64,000 bases of DNA, taken from assembly GCF_014638355.1 (NCBI RefSeq), contig NZ_BMFK01000001.1, positions 387,160-451,159 on the forward strand, in the 5' to 3' direction. A model generated the notes under the pieces. The model was not told where the DNA came from and searched no databases. It saw only the letters and a program-made list of their open reading frames with translations. The DNA is from Priestia taiwanensis. GTDB taxonomy: Bacteria; Bacillota; Bacilli; Bacillales; Bacillaceae_G. Position 1 is the stretch's first letter. Every line of letters begins with the position of its first letter. Shown here in pieces: positions 35,431-44,109 of the stretch. The position numbers and the translations under genes were made by a program.

Positions 35431-35649
35431 TCAATGTTCAAGCAGCCACGCTTCTAAATATCTATCAGCAACAGTTACTGATTTTGCTTACTCTGTTGTT
35501 AAATCAAACCCTTTAACAGCTTTAAATGTACCGTTAATCATATCTACACCCATATACGGTAACTCTTGCTTGTATAAATCAAGTACTACCACTGTATCAT
35601 TTGGATATGATTCGTCGTATTTTTATATTACTGTATCTTCGAATTTCAT
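35431..35649 (-). pseudogene. Decayed gene fragment
   Basis: Read leftward from an ATG at 35649, a continuous protein-like frame (including YPNDTVVVLDLYKQELPYMG and NGTFKAVKGFDLTTE) runs for about 72 codons but contains two in-frame stops. The composition is that of a real coding sequence, so it is best seen as a gene decayed by nonsense mutations. The family is not recognised. Confidence 0.45.
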
Positions 35650-35789
35650 TTTGTATACAGCTCTTTTTTAATCCTCATGATACAATCGAAGTAGAATGGG
35701 ATTAATCAGCGGATTAAAGATAGTGAAGAAAGGATAGGAATGATAAAATAGATGTATACATATTCGATTCATGAGGAAAGTGATAACAA

Positions 35790-36791
35790 ATGAGTATTAC
35801 AATTAAAGATGTAGCGAAGAAGACAGGTGTATCGATTACGACTGTCTCGCAAATTTTGAACGGAAAAGGGCAACGCTTTAGTGAGAAAACAAGGGAGAAA
35901 GTATGGAGCGCAGCTGAAGAGTTAAACTACAAAGCGAATTATTTCGCACAAAATATGGTGACGAAACAAACACAAACAATTGGGGTTATTATCCCTGATA
36001 TTACAAATACGTTTTATAGCGATATGATTAAAGGGATAGAAGATTATTTGTACGAAAATGGCTTTATGGTCTTGCTTTGTAATTCGACAGATAATGAAGA
36101 ACGAGAAAATCTGTATTTGAATCAGCTTGTTCATCGTTCCGTTGATGGGTTCATTATCGCTAGTTCCACGATTTCGGATGAGATGATTTTTGACTTATTG
36201 AAGAAGAACGATAAGCCATATATTTTACTGGATCGTAAACGAGAAGAACATGAAAGTGACAATATTATTGTTGATGATACGGAAGGTGGCTATGTGGCAA
36301 CGGAACATTTGATTACCCTTGGTCATCGTAATATTGGTGTTATTACATCCAGTTCTTCTGATGTGAACGTTCATAATCGTTTCGTAGGTTATAAGAAATG
36401 TATGGAAGATTACGGGCTGTTAATGAAGGAAGAATGGATTATGCGAGAAACATTATCCATGAGTGGAGGATACGAGGCTGCGAAGAAGTTGTTACAAGCA
36501 GATGTGAGCGCCATCTTTGCGACGAGTGATCAACTTGCGATTGGTGTGTACCGAGCGGCTAGTGAAGTAGGTGTATGCATTCCAGAACAGTTGTCACTTA
36601 TCGGATATGATGATATTGAGTTAGCGAGTTATATGAGTCCACCGCTAACAACGATTCATCAGCCGATTTATGAAATTGGGAAATTAGCTGCGGAGACACT
36701 AATACATCGCATCATGAATCCGGAAGAAGCAGCGAAGAATCATTTAGTGAAGACACGTTTAGTTGTGAGAAGCAGTACAAAAGTATTGTGA
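35790..36791 (+). CDS. rbsR: LacI-family regulator, RbsR-like
   Basis: A 333-residue LacI/GalR repressor. The N-terminal HTH (MSITIKDVAKKTGVSITTVSQILNGK) and hinge helix precede a periplasmic-binding-type sugar domain with TIGVIIPDITNTFYSDMIKGIED, and C-terminal LSLIGYDDIELASYMSPPLTTI. It begins the ribose-type locus, two genes upstream of rbsK, D-ribose pyranase and a PTS permease, so ribose or a ribosyl compound is the likely effector. Palindromic operators of LacI type lie before rbsK (37571 and 37651). The symbol is given by context and homology. Confidence 0.85.
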   Translation: MSITIKDVAKKTGVSITTVSQILNGKGQRFSEKTREKVWSAAEELNYKANYFAQNMVTKQTQTIGVIIPDITNTFYSDMIKGIEDYLYENGFMVLLCNSTDNEERENLYLNQLVHRSVDGFIIASSTISDEMIFDLLKKNDKPYILLDRKREEHESDNIIVDDTEGGYVATEHLITLGHRNIGVITSSSSDVNVHNRFVGYKKCMEDYGLLMKEEWIMRETLSMSGGYEAAKKLLQADVSAIFATSDQLAIGVYRAASEVGVCIPEQLSLIGYDDIELASYMSPPLTTIHQPIYEIGKLAAETLIHRIMNPEEAAKNHLVKTRLVVRSSTKVL

Positions 36792-36795
36792 ATAA

Positions 36796-36839
36796 GAAAT
36801 TCCTAAAAGCAGTGGGGGTCTTTTAGGAATTGTTTTTTG
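36796..36839 (+). terminator. Terminator of rbsR
   Basis: AATTCCTAAAAG and CTTTTAGGAATT pair perfectly around a 10-base loop and are followed by GTTTTTTG. Confidence 0.85.
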
Positions 36840-36866
36840 TTATAACGTTTGGGGGGTTATGTAATT

Positions 36867-37328
36867 ATGATTAAATATTCAATTCAATTATTTTCAGGAA
36901 TAATTTTGCTTGTAGCTGTTATGCTTATGTCTTGGTATGAAGGTAGTGTAATTATTGAGAATTCAATAGAATGGAAGTATTCAACACCTTTTACCCAATT
37001 TTTTAATGTCCATATTAGTACAGGAAAAGAGATTTTTTACATAGATTATTTGTATTATTCTCTTAAAATGAATCCGATTTATTTATGTATTGCTTTAATG
37101 AGTGTAGTGTATATTATTAGCTTACTTAGTTTAATCAATATCAAATTCAATTTTGTTTCAGTAAAAATTTCATTCACTGTATTAGTAGTATTAATGATTT
37201 GTTTATTATTGATTGGTATTGTATTTTTACTTTCATCAACACATGCATTTAAACTATTTTCACTAGTATCTCTTTTATGTTTCGTTGCAGTAGGAGTACT
37301 GTATGTTGTTTTAAAAAAGGATAAATAA
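36867..37328 (+). CDS. DUF4306-like small membrane protein
   Basis: A 153-residue protein: a first helix (about 6-24) followed by the motif SWYEGS and WKYSTPFTQFF, then three more helices near 70-92, 102-124 and 130-150. The SWYEGS...EWKY pattern is that of Bacillus DUF4306 (YjdJ) proteins. The start ATG 36867 follows a G-rich site (GGGGGG) at a long spacing; a start 18 bases earlier is possible. It lies between rbsR and rbsK with its own terminator, so probably has nothing to do with ribose. The function is unknown. Confidence 0.65.
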   Translation: MIKYSIQLFSGIILLVAVMLMSWYEGSVIIENSIEWKYSTPFTQFFNVHISTGKEIFYIDYLYYSLKMNPIYLCIALMSVVYIISLLSLINIKFNFVSVKISFTVLVVLMICLLLIGIVFLLSSTHAFKLFSLVSLLCFVAVGVLYVVLKKDK

Positions 37329-37336
37329 TTTACTTG

Positions 37337-37375
37337 AACTGCTTCCAATTGTTTAACGATTGGAGGCAGTTTTTT
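37337..37375 (+). terminator. Terminator of the DUF4306-like gene
   Basis: AACTGCTTCCAAT / ATTGGAGGCAGTT stem (one wobble) with a T run. Confidence 0.85.
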
Positions 37376-37527
37376 GTTACTAAGATGGTATGGGAACTCG
37401 TGAGTGTTGTGTACTAAAACTAATAAGTAGATAGATTGAATTTGGAGGAGAAAGGTGGTTAAGGTTATACGATTATGGAAATGTTAGTCATTATTTGTAG
37501 GATAAAATAAAAAGTAACATAAAAATA

Positions 37528-37556
37528 TTGTAAAGATAAAAGAGTTATATTATACT
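37528..37556 (+). promoter_or_regulatory. Sigma-A promoter of the rbsK operon
   Basis: TTGTAA at 37528-37533 and TATACT at 37551-37556 are spaced by 17 bases. Transcription would start near 37563, just before the first operator-like palindrome, so repressor binding would block it. Confidence 0.7.
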
Positions 37557-37570
37557 ATGGGTGTAAACAG

Positions 37571-37584
37571 GTAAAAGGTTTTAC
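37571..37584. promoter_or_regulatory. LacI-type operator-like palindrome 1
   Basis: GTAAAAGGTTTTAC: 6-base arms around GG, sharing AAAA..TTTT and the GTAAAA/TTTTAC arms with the stronger palindrome at 37651. It lies about eight bases downstream of the predicted start of transcription. Confidence 0.5.
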
Positions 37585-37613
37585 TTGTTTGGATTTATAC
37601 ATCATTAATGAGC

Positions 37614-37627
37614 TGAAAGCGTTTTAT
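37614..37627 (+). promoter_or_regulatory. cre site (CcpA) upstream of rbsK
   Basis: TGAAAGCGTTTTAT matches cre (TGWAARCGYTWNCW) with one departure. Placed downstream of the promoter it would act as a roadblock repressor site under glucose. Confidence 0.6.
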
Positions 37628-37650
37628 AAGTGTTCGGTTATTTTTTTATC

Positions 37651-37676
37651 CTTTTAGTAAAACGTTTTACTAAAAG
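37651..37676. promoter_or_regulatory. 26-bp perfect palindrome, probable RbsR operator
   Basis: Arms CTTTTAGTAAAAC and its exact complement with a central CG step, the symmetry expected for LacI-family repressors (AAACG/CGTTT core). It ends 22 bases before the rbsK start codon. Confidence 0.75.
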
Positions 37677-37697
37677 TTTACGAGAGGAGAAACGAAG

Positions 37698-38624
37698 ATG
37701 AAGAAGATTACTGTTTTAGGAAGCATTAACATGGATATTGTGATGAAAGTAGAAGAAATGCCGCTAAAAGGGGAAACGATTAGTGTGCAAGACGTACTTC
37801 ATATCGGTGGTGGAAAAGGTGCGAACCAAGCCGTTGCCGCTAGTCGAGCTGGTGGAAAGACCAATTTCATCGGCAAAGTAGGAAAAGATGAAGACGGCTC
37901 AACGCTTTGTTCATTATTAAAAGAAGATAACATCGATATCTCACATGTGAAAGTAGATGAGCAATATGCGACAGGTCGTGCGTTTATTATGGTGAATCGT
38001 AACGGCGAAAATTCCATTATGGTGCACTCTGGTGCAAATATGACCATTGAAGACAAGGATGTAGCGGATGCACAAGCGGTTATTCGTGAATCTGACTTCG
38101 TCGTATCACAATTCGAAGTGCCGGTACACGCAATTGAAGAAGCATTTAAATATGCGAAGGAACACCATGTATGTACTATCTTAAACCCAGCGCCAGCAAT
38201 TGCGAAGCTAGATTCACCGTTGTTGGCACACACAGATATCATTATTCCAAATGAAACAGAAGCAGCAAGTTTAACAGGGGTTATTGTTGATTCGGAGGCG
38301 TCAATGCTTGAAGCAGCGAAACGTTTCGTCGAAATGGGTGTTCGTTATGTCATCATCACACTTGGAAGCAAGGGTGCCTTCTACTATAGTGCGGACAGTG
38401 AGTTTGGATTTGTTTCTGCGTTTAAAGTAAAAGCAGTGGATACAACAGCGGCGGGCGATACATTTATTGGTGCATTAGCCTCTCAATTAAACGTTGTGGA
38501 AGGCAAGATTACAAACATGGAAGAAGCCATTTTATTCGCAAATAAAGCATCATCTATTACGGTACAAGGCGAAGGAGCACAACCATCTATTCCACACAAA
38601 CAACAAATCGATGCAGTGATGTAA
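37698..38624 (+). CDS. rbsK: Ribokinase
   Basis: A 308-residue PfkB-family kinase that makes ribose-5-phosphate from ribose and ATP. Signatures: GSINMDIV at the start, [16 protein letters not shown] (substrate loop, 38-53), and the catalytic [14 protein letters not shown] with Asp253 region near the C-terminus. ATG 37698 follows GAGAGGAGAAACG. It is the first gene of the operon rbsK-rbsD-PTS and lies downstream of the promoter, cre and palindromes. Its presence implies that free ribose reaches the cytosol, which contrasts with a phosphorylating PTS permease encoded two genes later. Confidence 0.93.
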   Translation: MKKITVLGSINMDIVMKVEEMPLKGETISVQDVLHIGGGKGANQAVAASRAGGKTNFIGKVGKDEDGSTLCSLLKEDNIDISHVKVDEQYATGRAFIMVNRNGENSIMVHSGANMTIEDKDVADAQAVIRESDFVVSQFEVPVHAIEEAFKYAKEHHVCTILNPAPAIAKLDSPLLAHTDIIIPNETEAASLTGVIVDSEASMLEAAKRFVEMGVRYVIITLGSKGAFYYSADSEFGFVSAFKVKAVDTTAAGDTFIGALASQLNVVEGKITNMEEAILFANKASSITVQGEGAQPSIPHKQQIDAVM

Positions 38625-38641
38625 AGGGAGAGTTGACAAAG

Positions 38642-39037
38642 ATGAAAAAATCAGCAGTTATCAATTCACACGTATCAGCAGTAATCGCAAATATGGCTCA
38701 TAACGATAAATTAAGTATCGGTGATGCAGGGATGCCTGTGCCAAATGAAACACCGAAAATCGATTTAGCTCTCACAAAAGATATTCCAAGATTTATGGCA
38801 GTATTAGAAAATGTGTTAACAGAATTATGTGTAGAGCGCGTTATTTTGGCGCATGAGATAAAAGAGAAAAATCCGGCTGTTCTTGAAGCAATTAAAGAAG
38901 TTATGGGAGATACGCCAATTTCATTCGTTGATCATGAAGAGATGAAGGAAGATTTAAAGAATTGTAAAGCATTTATCCGAACAGGCGAAATGACGCCATA
39001 TGCGAACATTATTTTATGTTCTGGTGTTGTATTTTAA
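38642..39037 (+). CDS. rbsD: D-ribose pyranase
   Basis: A 131-residue RbsD/FucU-type mutarotase that converts beta-D-ribopyranose to the furanose form used by ribokinase. Family motifs are [28 protein letters not shown] (with the catalytic-type His20 and Asp28 region) and the C-terminal [20 protein letters not shown] start it at ATG 38642 after AAAGGGAG; a TTG at 38633 is too close to that site. It lies 17 bases after rbsK. It is diverged in sequence from the usual B. cereus-group RbsD as far as I recall. Confidence 0.92.
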   Translation: MKKSAVINSHVSAVIANMAHNDKLSIGDAGMPVPNETPKIDLALTKDIPRFMAVLENVLTELCVERVILAHEIKEKNPAVLEAIKEVMGDTPISFVDHEEMKEDLKNCKAFIRTGEMTPYANIILCSGVVF

Positions 39038-39064
39038 GTCATCATAGAAGAAGGAGCGAATGTT

Positions 39065-40411
39065 ATGAACCCAAGGCAGTCTGCACAAGAAGCAATTCAT
39101 CTATTAGGTGGCAAAGAAAATGTTGCATCGTTTACATACTGTGCTACGCGTATAAGAATAACGGTAACAAAGCCAATCTCTCAAGAAGCAAGGGAAGAGC
39201 TAGCTCAAATAGATGGTATTGATTATTGCGTTAGCATTAATAATCAAGTGGAACTTATCGCGCCTGTACATGTACAAGCATTACATGAAGAAATGAGTAG
39301 CTTACTAGAACAAAAGAAGAAAAAAGCAACAATTGTGGAACGTGCTTTCCGGACGATTGCAGAAATCTTTACGCCAATCATCCCGTTGTTTGCTGGAGCT
39401 GGTATTTTAAAAGGATTATTAGTATTATTCTCGAACATGAATTGGTTAGATAGTGCAAGTGGAACGTATAACATTCTTTCAGCAGGAGCGAATGCGGTAT
39501 TCTACTTCTTGCCAATTTTTCTAGCATTCTCGTCTGCGAAAACATTCGGTGTCAATCCATTTATGGCCGCAGTAATTGGGGCGTCATTGATTGATCCACA
39601 TATCTTCAAATTGCTAGGCAATGAGAGCAGTACTGTTACAGACTTCCTTGGCATACCTGTTGTGCTTATGACGTATTCATCGACGGTTATTCCTGCTATT
39701 CTAGCAATTTGGTTCTATTCATATGTAGAACGAGTGTTGAAGAAAGGCATTAAAGCAAATCTCCAACTCGTATTCGTACCGTTACTATCTTTATTAATTG
39801 TTGTGCCATTTACGTTAATGACATTCGGACCATTAGGTGTATACATTGGTGAATGGTTAGCAATGGCGATTGATTGGATGATGAATGCAAATGGCATGAT
39901 TAGTGGTGCAATCGTTGCAGGTATTTGGAGTGTCTTAGTAGTCTTTGGTATTCAGTGGGCAGTGAATCCGATGATGATTAACAACATTTCAACTGTTGGA
40001 TTCGACCGTATCGTACCATTAACGGCTGCCGCGAACTTTGGTATGGCTGGGGCGGCACTAGGTGTATTCTTACGCACGAAAAATAAAAAGACAAAATCAT
40101 TAGCTGGATCATCGATTGTATCAGTGTTACTAGCAGGTGTCACAGAGCCAATCGTATACGGTCTTGCAATTCCATTAAAACGTCCGTTCATCGGTGCGAT
40201 TATTGGTTCGGCATGTGGTGGAGCAATCATGGGGGCATTCAAAGTACAAGCTATTGCCTTTGTATTTGGTAGCTTAACAACAATTCCAGCATTTATCGCA
40301 AGTACATTTACGTACTACTTAATCGGTCTAGCAGTTAGTTTTGTTGTAGCAGCAATTGCGACATACAGTCTAGGATTTGATGATAGTTTGATAGGTGATG
40401 AGAAGAAATAA
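39065..40411 (+). CDS. PTS EIIBC permease, Glc/sucrose-type
   Basis: A 448-residue phosphotransferase permease. The N-terminal IIB domain has the phosphorylated cysteine Cys26 in FTYCATRIR; a linker leads to the IIC domain (about 105-440) with some ten helices, IIPLFAGAGILKGLL and the substrate motif GVTEPIVYGLAIPLKRPF. No IIA domain is fused, so it depends on one in trans. It is 28 bases after rbsD, where ribose ABC transporter genes (rbsACB) usually stand. The sugar is unknown; ribose itself, a ribonucleoside or ribosyl glycoside are options. A terminator follows. Confidence 0.88.
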   Translation: MNPRQSAQEAIHLLGGKENVASFTYCATRIRITVTKPISQEAREELAQIDGIDYCVSINNQVELIAPVHVQALHEEMSSLLEQKKKKATIVERAFRTIAEIFTPIIPLFAGAGILKGLLVLFSNMNWLDSASGTYNILSAGANAVFYFLPIFLAFSSAKTFGVNPFMAAVIGASLIDPHIFKLLGNESSTVTDFLGIPVVLMTYSSTVIPAILAIWFYSYVERVLKKGIKANLQLVFVPLLSLLIVVPFTLMTFGPLGVYIGEWLAMAIDWMMNANGMISGAIVAGIWSVLVVFGIQWAVNPMMINNISTVGFDRIVPLTAAANFGMAGAALGVFLRTKNKKTKSLAGSSIVSVLLAGVTEPIVYGLAIPLKRPFIGAIIGSACGGAIMGAFKVQAIAFVFGSLTTIPAFIASTFTYYLIGLAVSFVVAAIATYSLGFDDSLIGDEKK

Positions 40412-40423
40412 TAGAATGAATAA

Positions 40424-40466
40424 TGAAAAAGCAATGGAGAAACATTTCCGTTGCTTTTTATTTTGG
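40424..40466 (+). terminator. Terminator of the ribose-type operon
   Basis: AAAAAGCAATGGA / TTCCGTTGCTTTTT stem with loop, then TATTTTGG. Confidence 0.8.
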
Positions 40467-40491
40467 TTTTGTTCATTAATAGGATGAATAT

Positions 40492-40540
40492 TTGATAAAA
40501 AGAAACAAATGTTCTATAATATAAGGAGAAACATTTGTTT
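40492..40540 (+). promoter_or_regulatory. Promoter and flanking inverted repeat of UvrA-like gene
   Basis: TTGATA (40492-40497) and TATAAT (40515-40520) are spaced by 17 bases, a strong sigma-A promoter. An exact 11-base inverted repeat, AAACAAATGTT (40503-40513) and AACATTTGTTT (40530-40540), encloses the -10 box. This layout is typical for a repressor operator. Start of transcription would be near 40527, leaving a leader of about 207 bases. Confidence 0.7.
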
Positions 40541-40576
40541 GAAGGGATACCTTTTCGCAAATAGGATTTCTTAAGA

Positions 40577-40655
40577 TTACAATACAAATAATTGTAACTG
40601 CTTCGTACAAATCAATAGTAGAGCACAATTCGTAGCTAGAATTGTGCTCTTTCTT
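40577..40655 (+). promoter_or_regulatory. Leader hairpins, possible attenuator of UvrA-like gene
   Basis: Within the long leader lie a 7-bp hairpin (TTACAAT 40577-40583 / ATTGTAA 40591-40597) and a perfect 12-bp hairpin (AGAGCACAATTC 40620-40631 / GAATTGTGCTCT 40639-40650) followed by TTCTTGT. The second could terminate transcription before the gene. Antitermination is an inference; the T tail is short. Confidence 0.5.
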
Positions 40656-40733
40656 GTCAGTAACAGAGATAGAAATATGTTGAAATGGTATGAACATGAC
40701 AATACTACATAGATAGAATGGAGAGGATAGCGA

Positions 40734-43700
40734 ATGAAAATCAATCAATTAATTGCCAACAATATTAATCGTTTAGATGCAGTCTTACCAGAAGATAAGT
40801 CGCTTGGGATTGCAGGATTATCTGGATCTGGAAAAACGACTTTTTGCCAAACGATTGGTGAAGAGTCGAAGAAGCGTCTCGTTTCGTTATTACCAAAAGC
40901 GGAATATCAGTATTTATTCCCTCAGATTATGGAAACGAATTTCAGTGCTATTAAGATGGAAGAAATGCCGTTAGTCCTTTTCTTAGGAAAATCATCGATT
41001 TCTTCTAATCCGCGTTCAACGATTGGTACGCATACAGGTGTTTTCACGGAGATTCGTGAGAGACTTGCGGATGAATTTCATGTTTCACCAGAAGTATTCT
41101 CCTTTAATAATGCATTAGGGTGGTGTACAGCGTGTAAGGGGCGTGGAACGACAAAAAATATTGAATGTAAAAAGTGTGAGGGCAAGCGATACAATCCAGA
41201 AGTTGAGCAAAAGAAGATTGACTTAGTAGGGAAACCTCATAGTATTTCCGATATTAACAATTTAAGCATTGAAATGATTTATTCCCTTGCAGATGAATTA
41301 CATATTAGCGAAGGAAAACGTCATATCCTGCAAAACATTATCAATATGAATATTGGTTACTTAACATTAAATCGGATCATGGGTACATTGTCAGGAGGAG
41401 AATTAACAAGGCTTTATTTAGCGGAGTTCATGGCAACGAGTGAAAATACGGTTATTATTATTGATGAAATCTCTGTTGGTCTTGATCATAATACATTACT
41501 ACAAATCTTGGAACAGATTAAACAATTGGGTTATAAGAATCAAATTTGGTTGATTGACCATTCTGATACGGTGTTAAATACAGCTGATGAGCAATTATTC
41601 TTTGGCCCAGGTAGTGGTAAGTATGGTGGTAAAATTGTAGAAGAATCACCTCGTCCAAAACCAGTATTTGGAGAGCTAAAGAAAGAAACACCAACAGCGT
41701 ACCATCAATTCCATGATCTTCACTGCCGTAATATTCAAATGGATGAGATTCACATTCCGAAAAATAGGCTTGTAACGTTTACTGGTGAATCTGGCTGCGG
41801 TAAATCGACTCTTGTAAATGAGTGTATCTCCAAGGATTTCGTGAAGCGATATCCAAAAGATAAGTTGGTTATGGTAGGGCAAGACCGAAATCAATCGATT
41901 ACGAGCAGATCAACAGTTGCGACGTTCCTTGATATCAAAAAGAAAATCAATAAATACAGTGATGAAATTGAGGATATCTTTGGACGTTCCATTGAAGATA
42001 TTATCGAGGAAATCCCAAATGGAGATATTACTCATAAACGTTTAAGTTTACTTATTAAACTAGGACTTGGCTATTTGACGTTGGAAAGAAAGACACAGTC
42101 GTTATCAACTGGTGAATTCCAATGTGTGCATTTAGTTTCTGAGCTGTTTTCAAATACGAAAAAAGCGCATACGCTATTTATTTTTGACGAACCATCGAAA
42201 GGATTATCGCAAAATATATTAAACCAATTTATTGATAGTGTGAGGGTTATTCTGCAAGATGAGTCAGTTTCTATCATGATGATCGAGCATAATGCGTATA
42301 TGTTAGAAAGCTCTGACTTCATCGTTGACTTTGGTAAAAGACAAGTAGAACCTATTCGTCATCTTGATGTAGTTAGTCATGAGGAGTACTTTAGCCAGCA
42401 TAATGATACAACAAGCGTTACACCGTCTCATATTTCTTCAACATTAGAAGTGAAGAAGGGAGTTAACTACTTACAAGAAAATCATATTGGCTACTTTAAG
42501 CAAGCAGAAAATGTCTATAAGGGTGGTATTTTAAAAAGTTTATCATCCATGGCACGCCTAATTTATGGGGAATACGAATCTAATACAATCGCACCTGTTG
42601 TTGCTATTGATTTAGAGAGACATTTGTATAGCCAATATAGTTTCTTATATGAGATTGGTGGATTAATTAATCATATTGTAGCTGCTCATCCGACAAATAA
42701 AGATACGAGAAGTTTCGACTTCTATACGCAAGAAAATCATTGTCCGAGTTGTTCTGGACGTCGTGAAATTGAGACGTTTGATTTTGACGTAGTTATACAA
42801 GATAAAAACGTACCATTCTGGGATGGTTTATTACATCCAGACGTAATGGAAGTATTGAAATATTATCAATATCCAAAGTTACAATTCCTATTTGATGAGA
42901 TTAAGAATGAACTTGGTCATGATATGAGTAAAAGCTACAGTGAAATGACAGAAGAAGAAAAGCATACGTTTTTATATGGCTATTGGGAAAAGTCATTTTA
43001 TGATAAAGCAGGTAAGGCGTCGAGAACGTGGGAAGGCTTTAACCTTATCGTTAGCCGTTATATGTTCATTTCGAAATCGATTATTAAAGAGCAAATGAAA
43101 GAATCAAAAAAGAAGGTTACTTGTCCAACCTGTGAGGGATCTATACTAAATCATCATAAAAAACTGAAATTTGGTGATACGGATATTCGTGAGATTATTC
43201 AACAACCGATTGATCAAGTTATCCAAACAGTAGGGAACTTGCCACAATTGGAAAGGCTAAAAGCAATTGTTGGTGGGGATATGATACTTACAGAAGAGGT
43301 ATCTCTACTTCCGAGAGAAACACAAGTAGCGCTGAAAATGCTTGAATTAGAACTGGCGAGCTTCGTCGGTTATGAAATAGTTCTACAAAACGCGTTACCA
43401 TTCTGGGGAATTATGAAAGACAATATTGAAGTAATGAGTAGCAAAAACCAAGTAACAATTTGTGACTTTGCAACTATTGAGGAGACGAGAGAAGCGATTA
43501 TCGATAAGTATTTCACGAATGGTAAATACAAAAAGCTAACATATGTGTATGAAGCATTTGGCTACAAGAAAATTGTCACTCTAATTAATAAAGTGAAAGC
43601 AAGTAACAAATGTCCATTCTGCCAAGGGAAAAAAGTCATTTCAGAAGACGGATTGCATGATGGCGTGTATAAATTATCGGTACCGTGCGTGAGTTGTCAT

Positions 43701-43904
43701 GCAAGTGGTATTAATGATGAAGGGCGCAAAGAAATTGTTGAAGGTGTAGACGTGCAAACATGGCTAATAGGAAAAGTAAGTGATGTTGTCAATGAAGGCA
43801 TGAACCTTGAAGCTGTTGCAAATATACCAATCTTTAATCGTATTCGTGAGCTGAATAAACAAGAGATGATGGCAGTGTATCAATACTTGGAGCAAAATAA
43901 ATAA
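40734..43904 (+). CDS. UvrA-like ABC ATPase with extra C-terminal Cys-rich module
   Basis: A 1056-residue UvrA-superfamily protein. Module 1 has Walker A GLSGSGKTT (Lys34), a CxxC zinc motif pair (CTACKGRG, CKKCEGKRY, about 131-153), LSGGE (219-223) and IIIDEISVGLD. Module 2 has GESGCGKST (Lys357), a weakened signature LSTGE (457-461) and IFDEPSKGLS. The last 500 residues contain three further CxxC sets (CPSCSGRR, CPTCEGSI, CPFCQGKK/CVSCHASG) around a region resembling a third, degenerate UvrA half without Walker motifs (LLPRETQVALKMLE). It is not the housekeeping UvrA; DrrC-type drug resistance or specialised DNA damage roles are possible. ATG 40734 follows GGAGAGGATAGCG. Confidence 0.85.
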   Translation: MKINQLIANNINRLDAVLPEDKSLGIAGLSGSGKTTFCQTIGEESKKRLVSLLPKAEYQYLFPQIMETNFSAIKMEEMPLVLFLGKSSISSNPRSTIGTHTGVFTEIRERLADEFHVSPEVFSFNNALGWCTACKGRGTTKNIECKKCEGKRYNPEVEQKKIDLVGKPHSISDINNLSIEMIYSLADELHISEGKRHILQNIINMNIGYLTLNRIMGTLSGGELTRLYLAEFMATSENTVIIIDEISVGLDHNTLLQILEQIKQLGYKNQIWLIDHSDTVLNTADEQLFFGPGSGKYGGKIVEESPRPKPVFGELKKETPTAYHQFHDLHCRNIQMDEIHIPKNRLVTFTGESGCGKSTLVNECISKDFVKRYPKDKLVMVGQDRNQSITSRSTVATFLDIKKKINKYSDEIEDIFGRSIEDIIEEIPNGDITHKRLSLLIKLGLGYLTLERKTQSLSTGEFQCVHLVSELFSNTKKAHTLFIFDEPSKGLSQNILNQFIDSVRVILQDESVSIMMIEHNAYMLESSDFIVDFGKRQVEPIRHLDVVSHEEYFSQHNDTTSVTPSHISSTLEVKKGVNYLQENHIGYFKQAENVYKGGILKSLSSMARLIYGEYESNTIAPVVAIDLERHLYSQYSFLYEIGGLINHIVAAHPTNKDTRSFDFYTQENHCPSCSGRREIETFDFDVVIQDKNVPFWDGLLHPDVMEVLKYYQYPKLQFLFDEIKNELGHDMSKSYSEMTEEEKHTFLYGYWEKSFYDKAGKASRTWEGFNLIVSRYMFISKSIIKEQMKESKKKVTCPTCEGSILNHHKKLKFGDTDIREIIQQPIDQVIQTVGNLPQLERLKAIVGGDMILTEEVSLLPRETQVALKMLELELASFVGYEIVLQNALPFWGIMKDNIEVMSSKNQVTICDFATIEETREAIIDKYFTNGKYKKLTYVYEAFGYKKIVTLINKVKASNKCPFCQGKKVISEDGLHDGVYKLSVPCVSCHASGINDEGRKEIVEGVDVQTWLIGKVSDVVNEGMNLEAVANIPIFNRIRELNKQEMMAVYQYLEQNK

Positions 43905-43909
43905 CAACA

Positions 43910-43960
43910 TAATGGAAATCGAGTATGAAACTTTTACGTTTTATACTCGATTTTTTTATA
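43910..43960 (+). terminator. Terminator of the UvrA-like gene
   Basis: AAATCGAGTAT / ATACTCGATTT stem followed by TTTTTTAT. Confidence 0.85.
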
Positions 43961-44109
43961 TTTATGTAAGAAAAGTAATTAGTATTTCTTCATGTAGCTT
44001 AAAAGCTAGTAATGAAAAATGATAATTAGAAGTTTTTTGTCTATATAAGCTTGAAACTTTCCACAATGAGATGATATCGTAAAGACACGACATCATGAGG
44101 AGAGTAGAA

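Noticed and set aside
40535..40574. Short leader peptide before the UvrA-like gene (TTG-started, 9 or 11 codons, with AAGGAG upstream).
   Set aside because: The AAGGAG (40523-40528) lies at or before the predicted start of transcription, so it would not be in the messenger.
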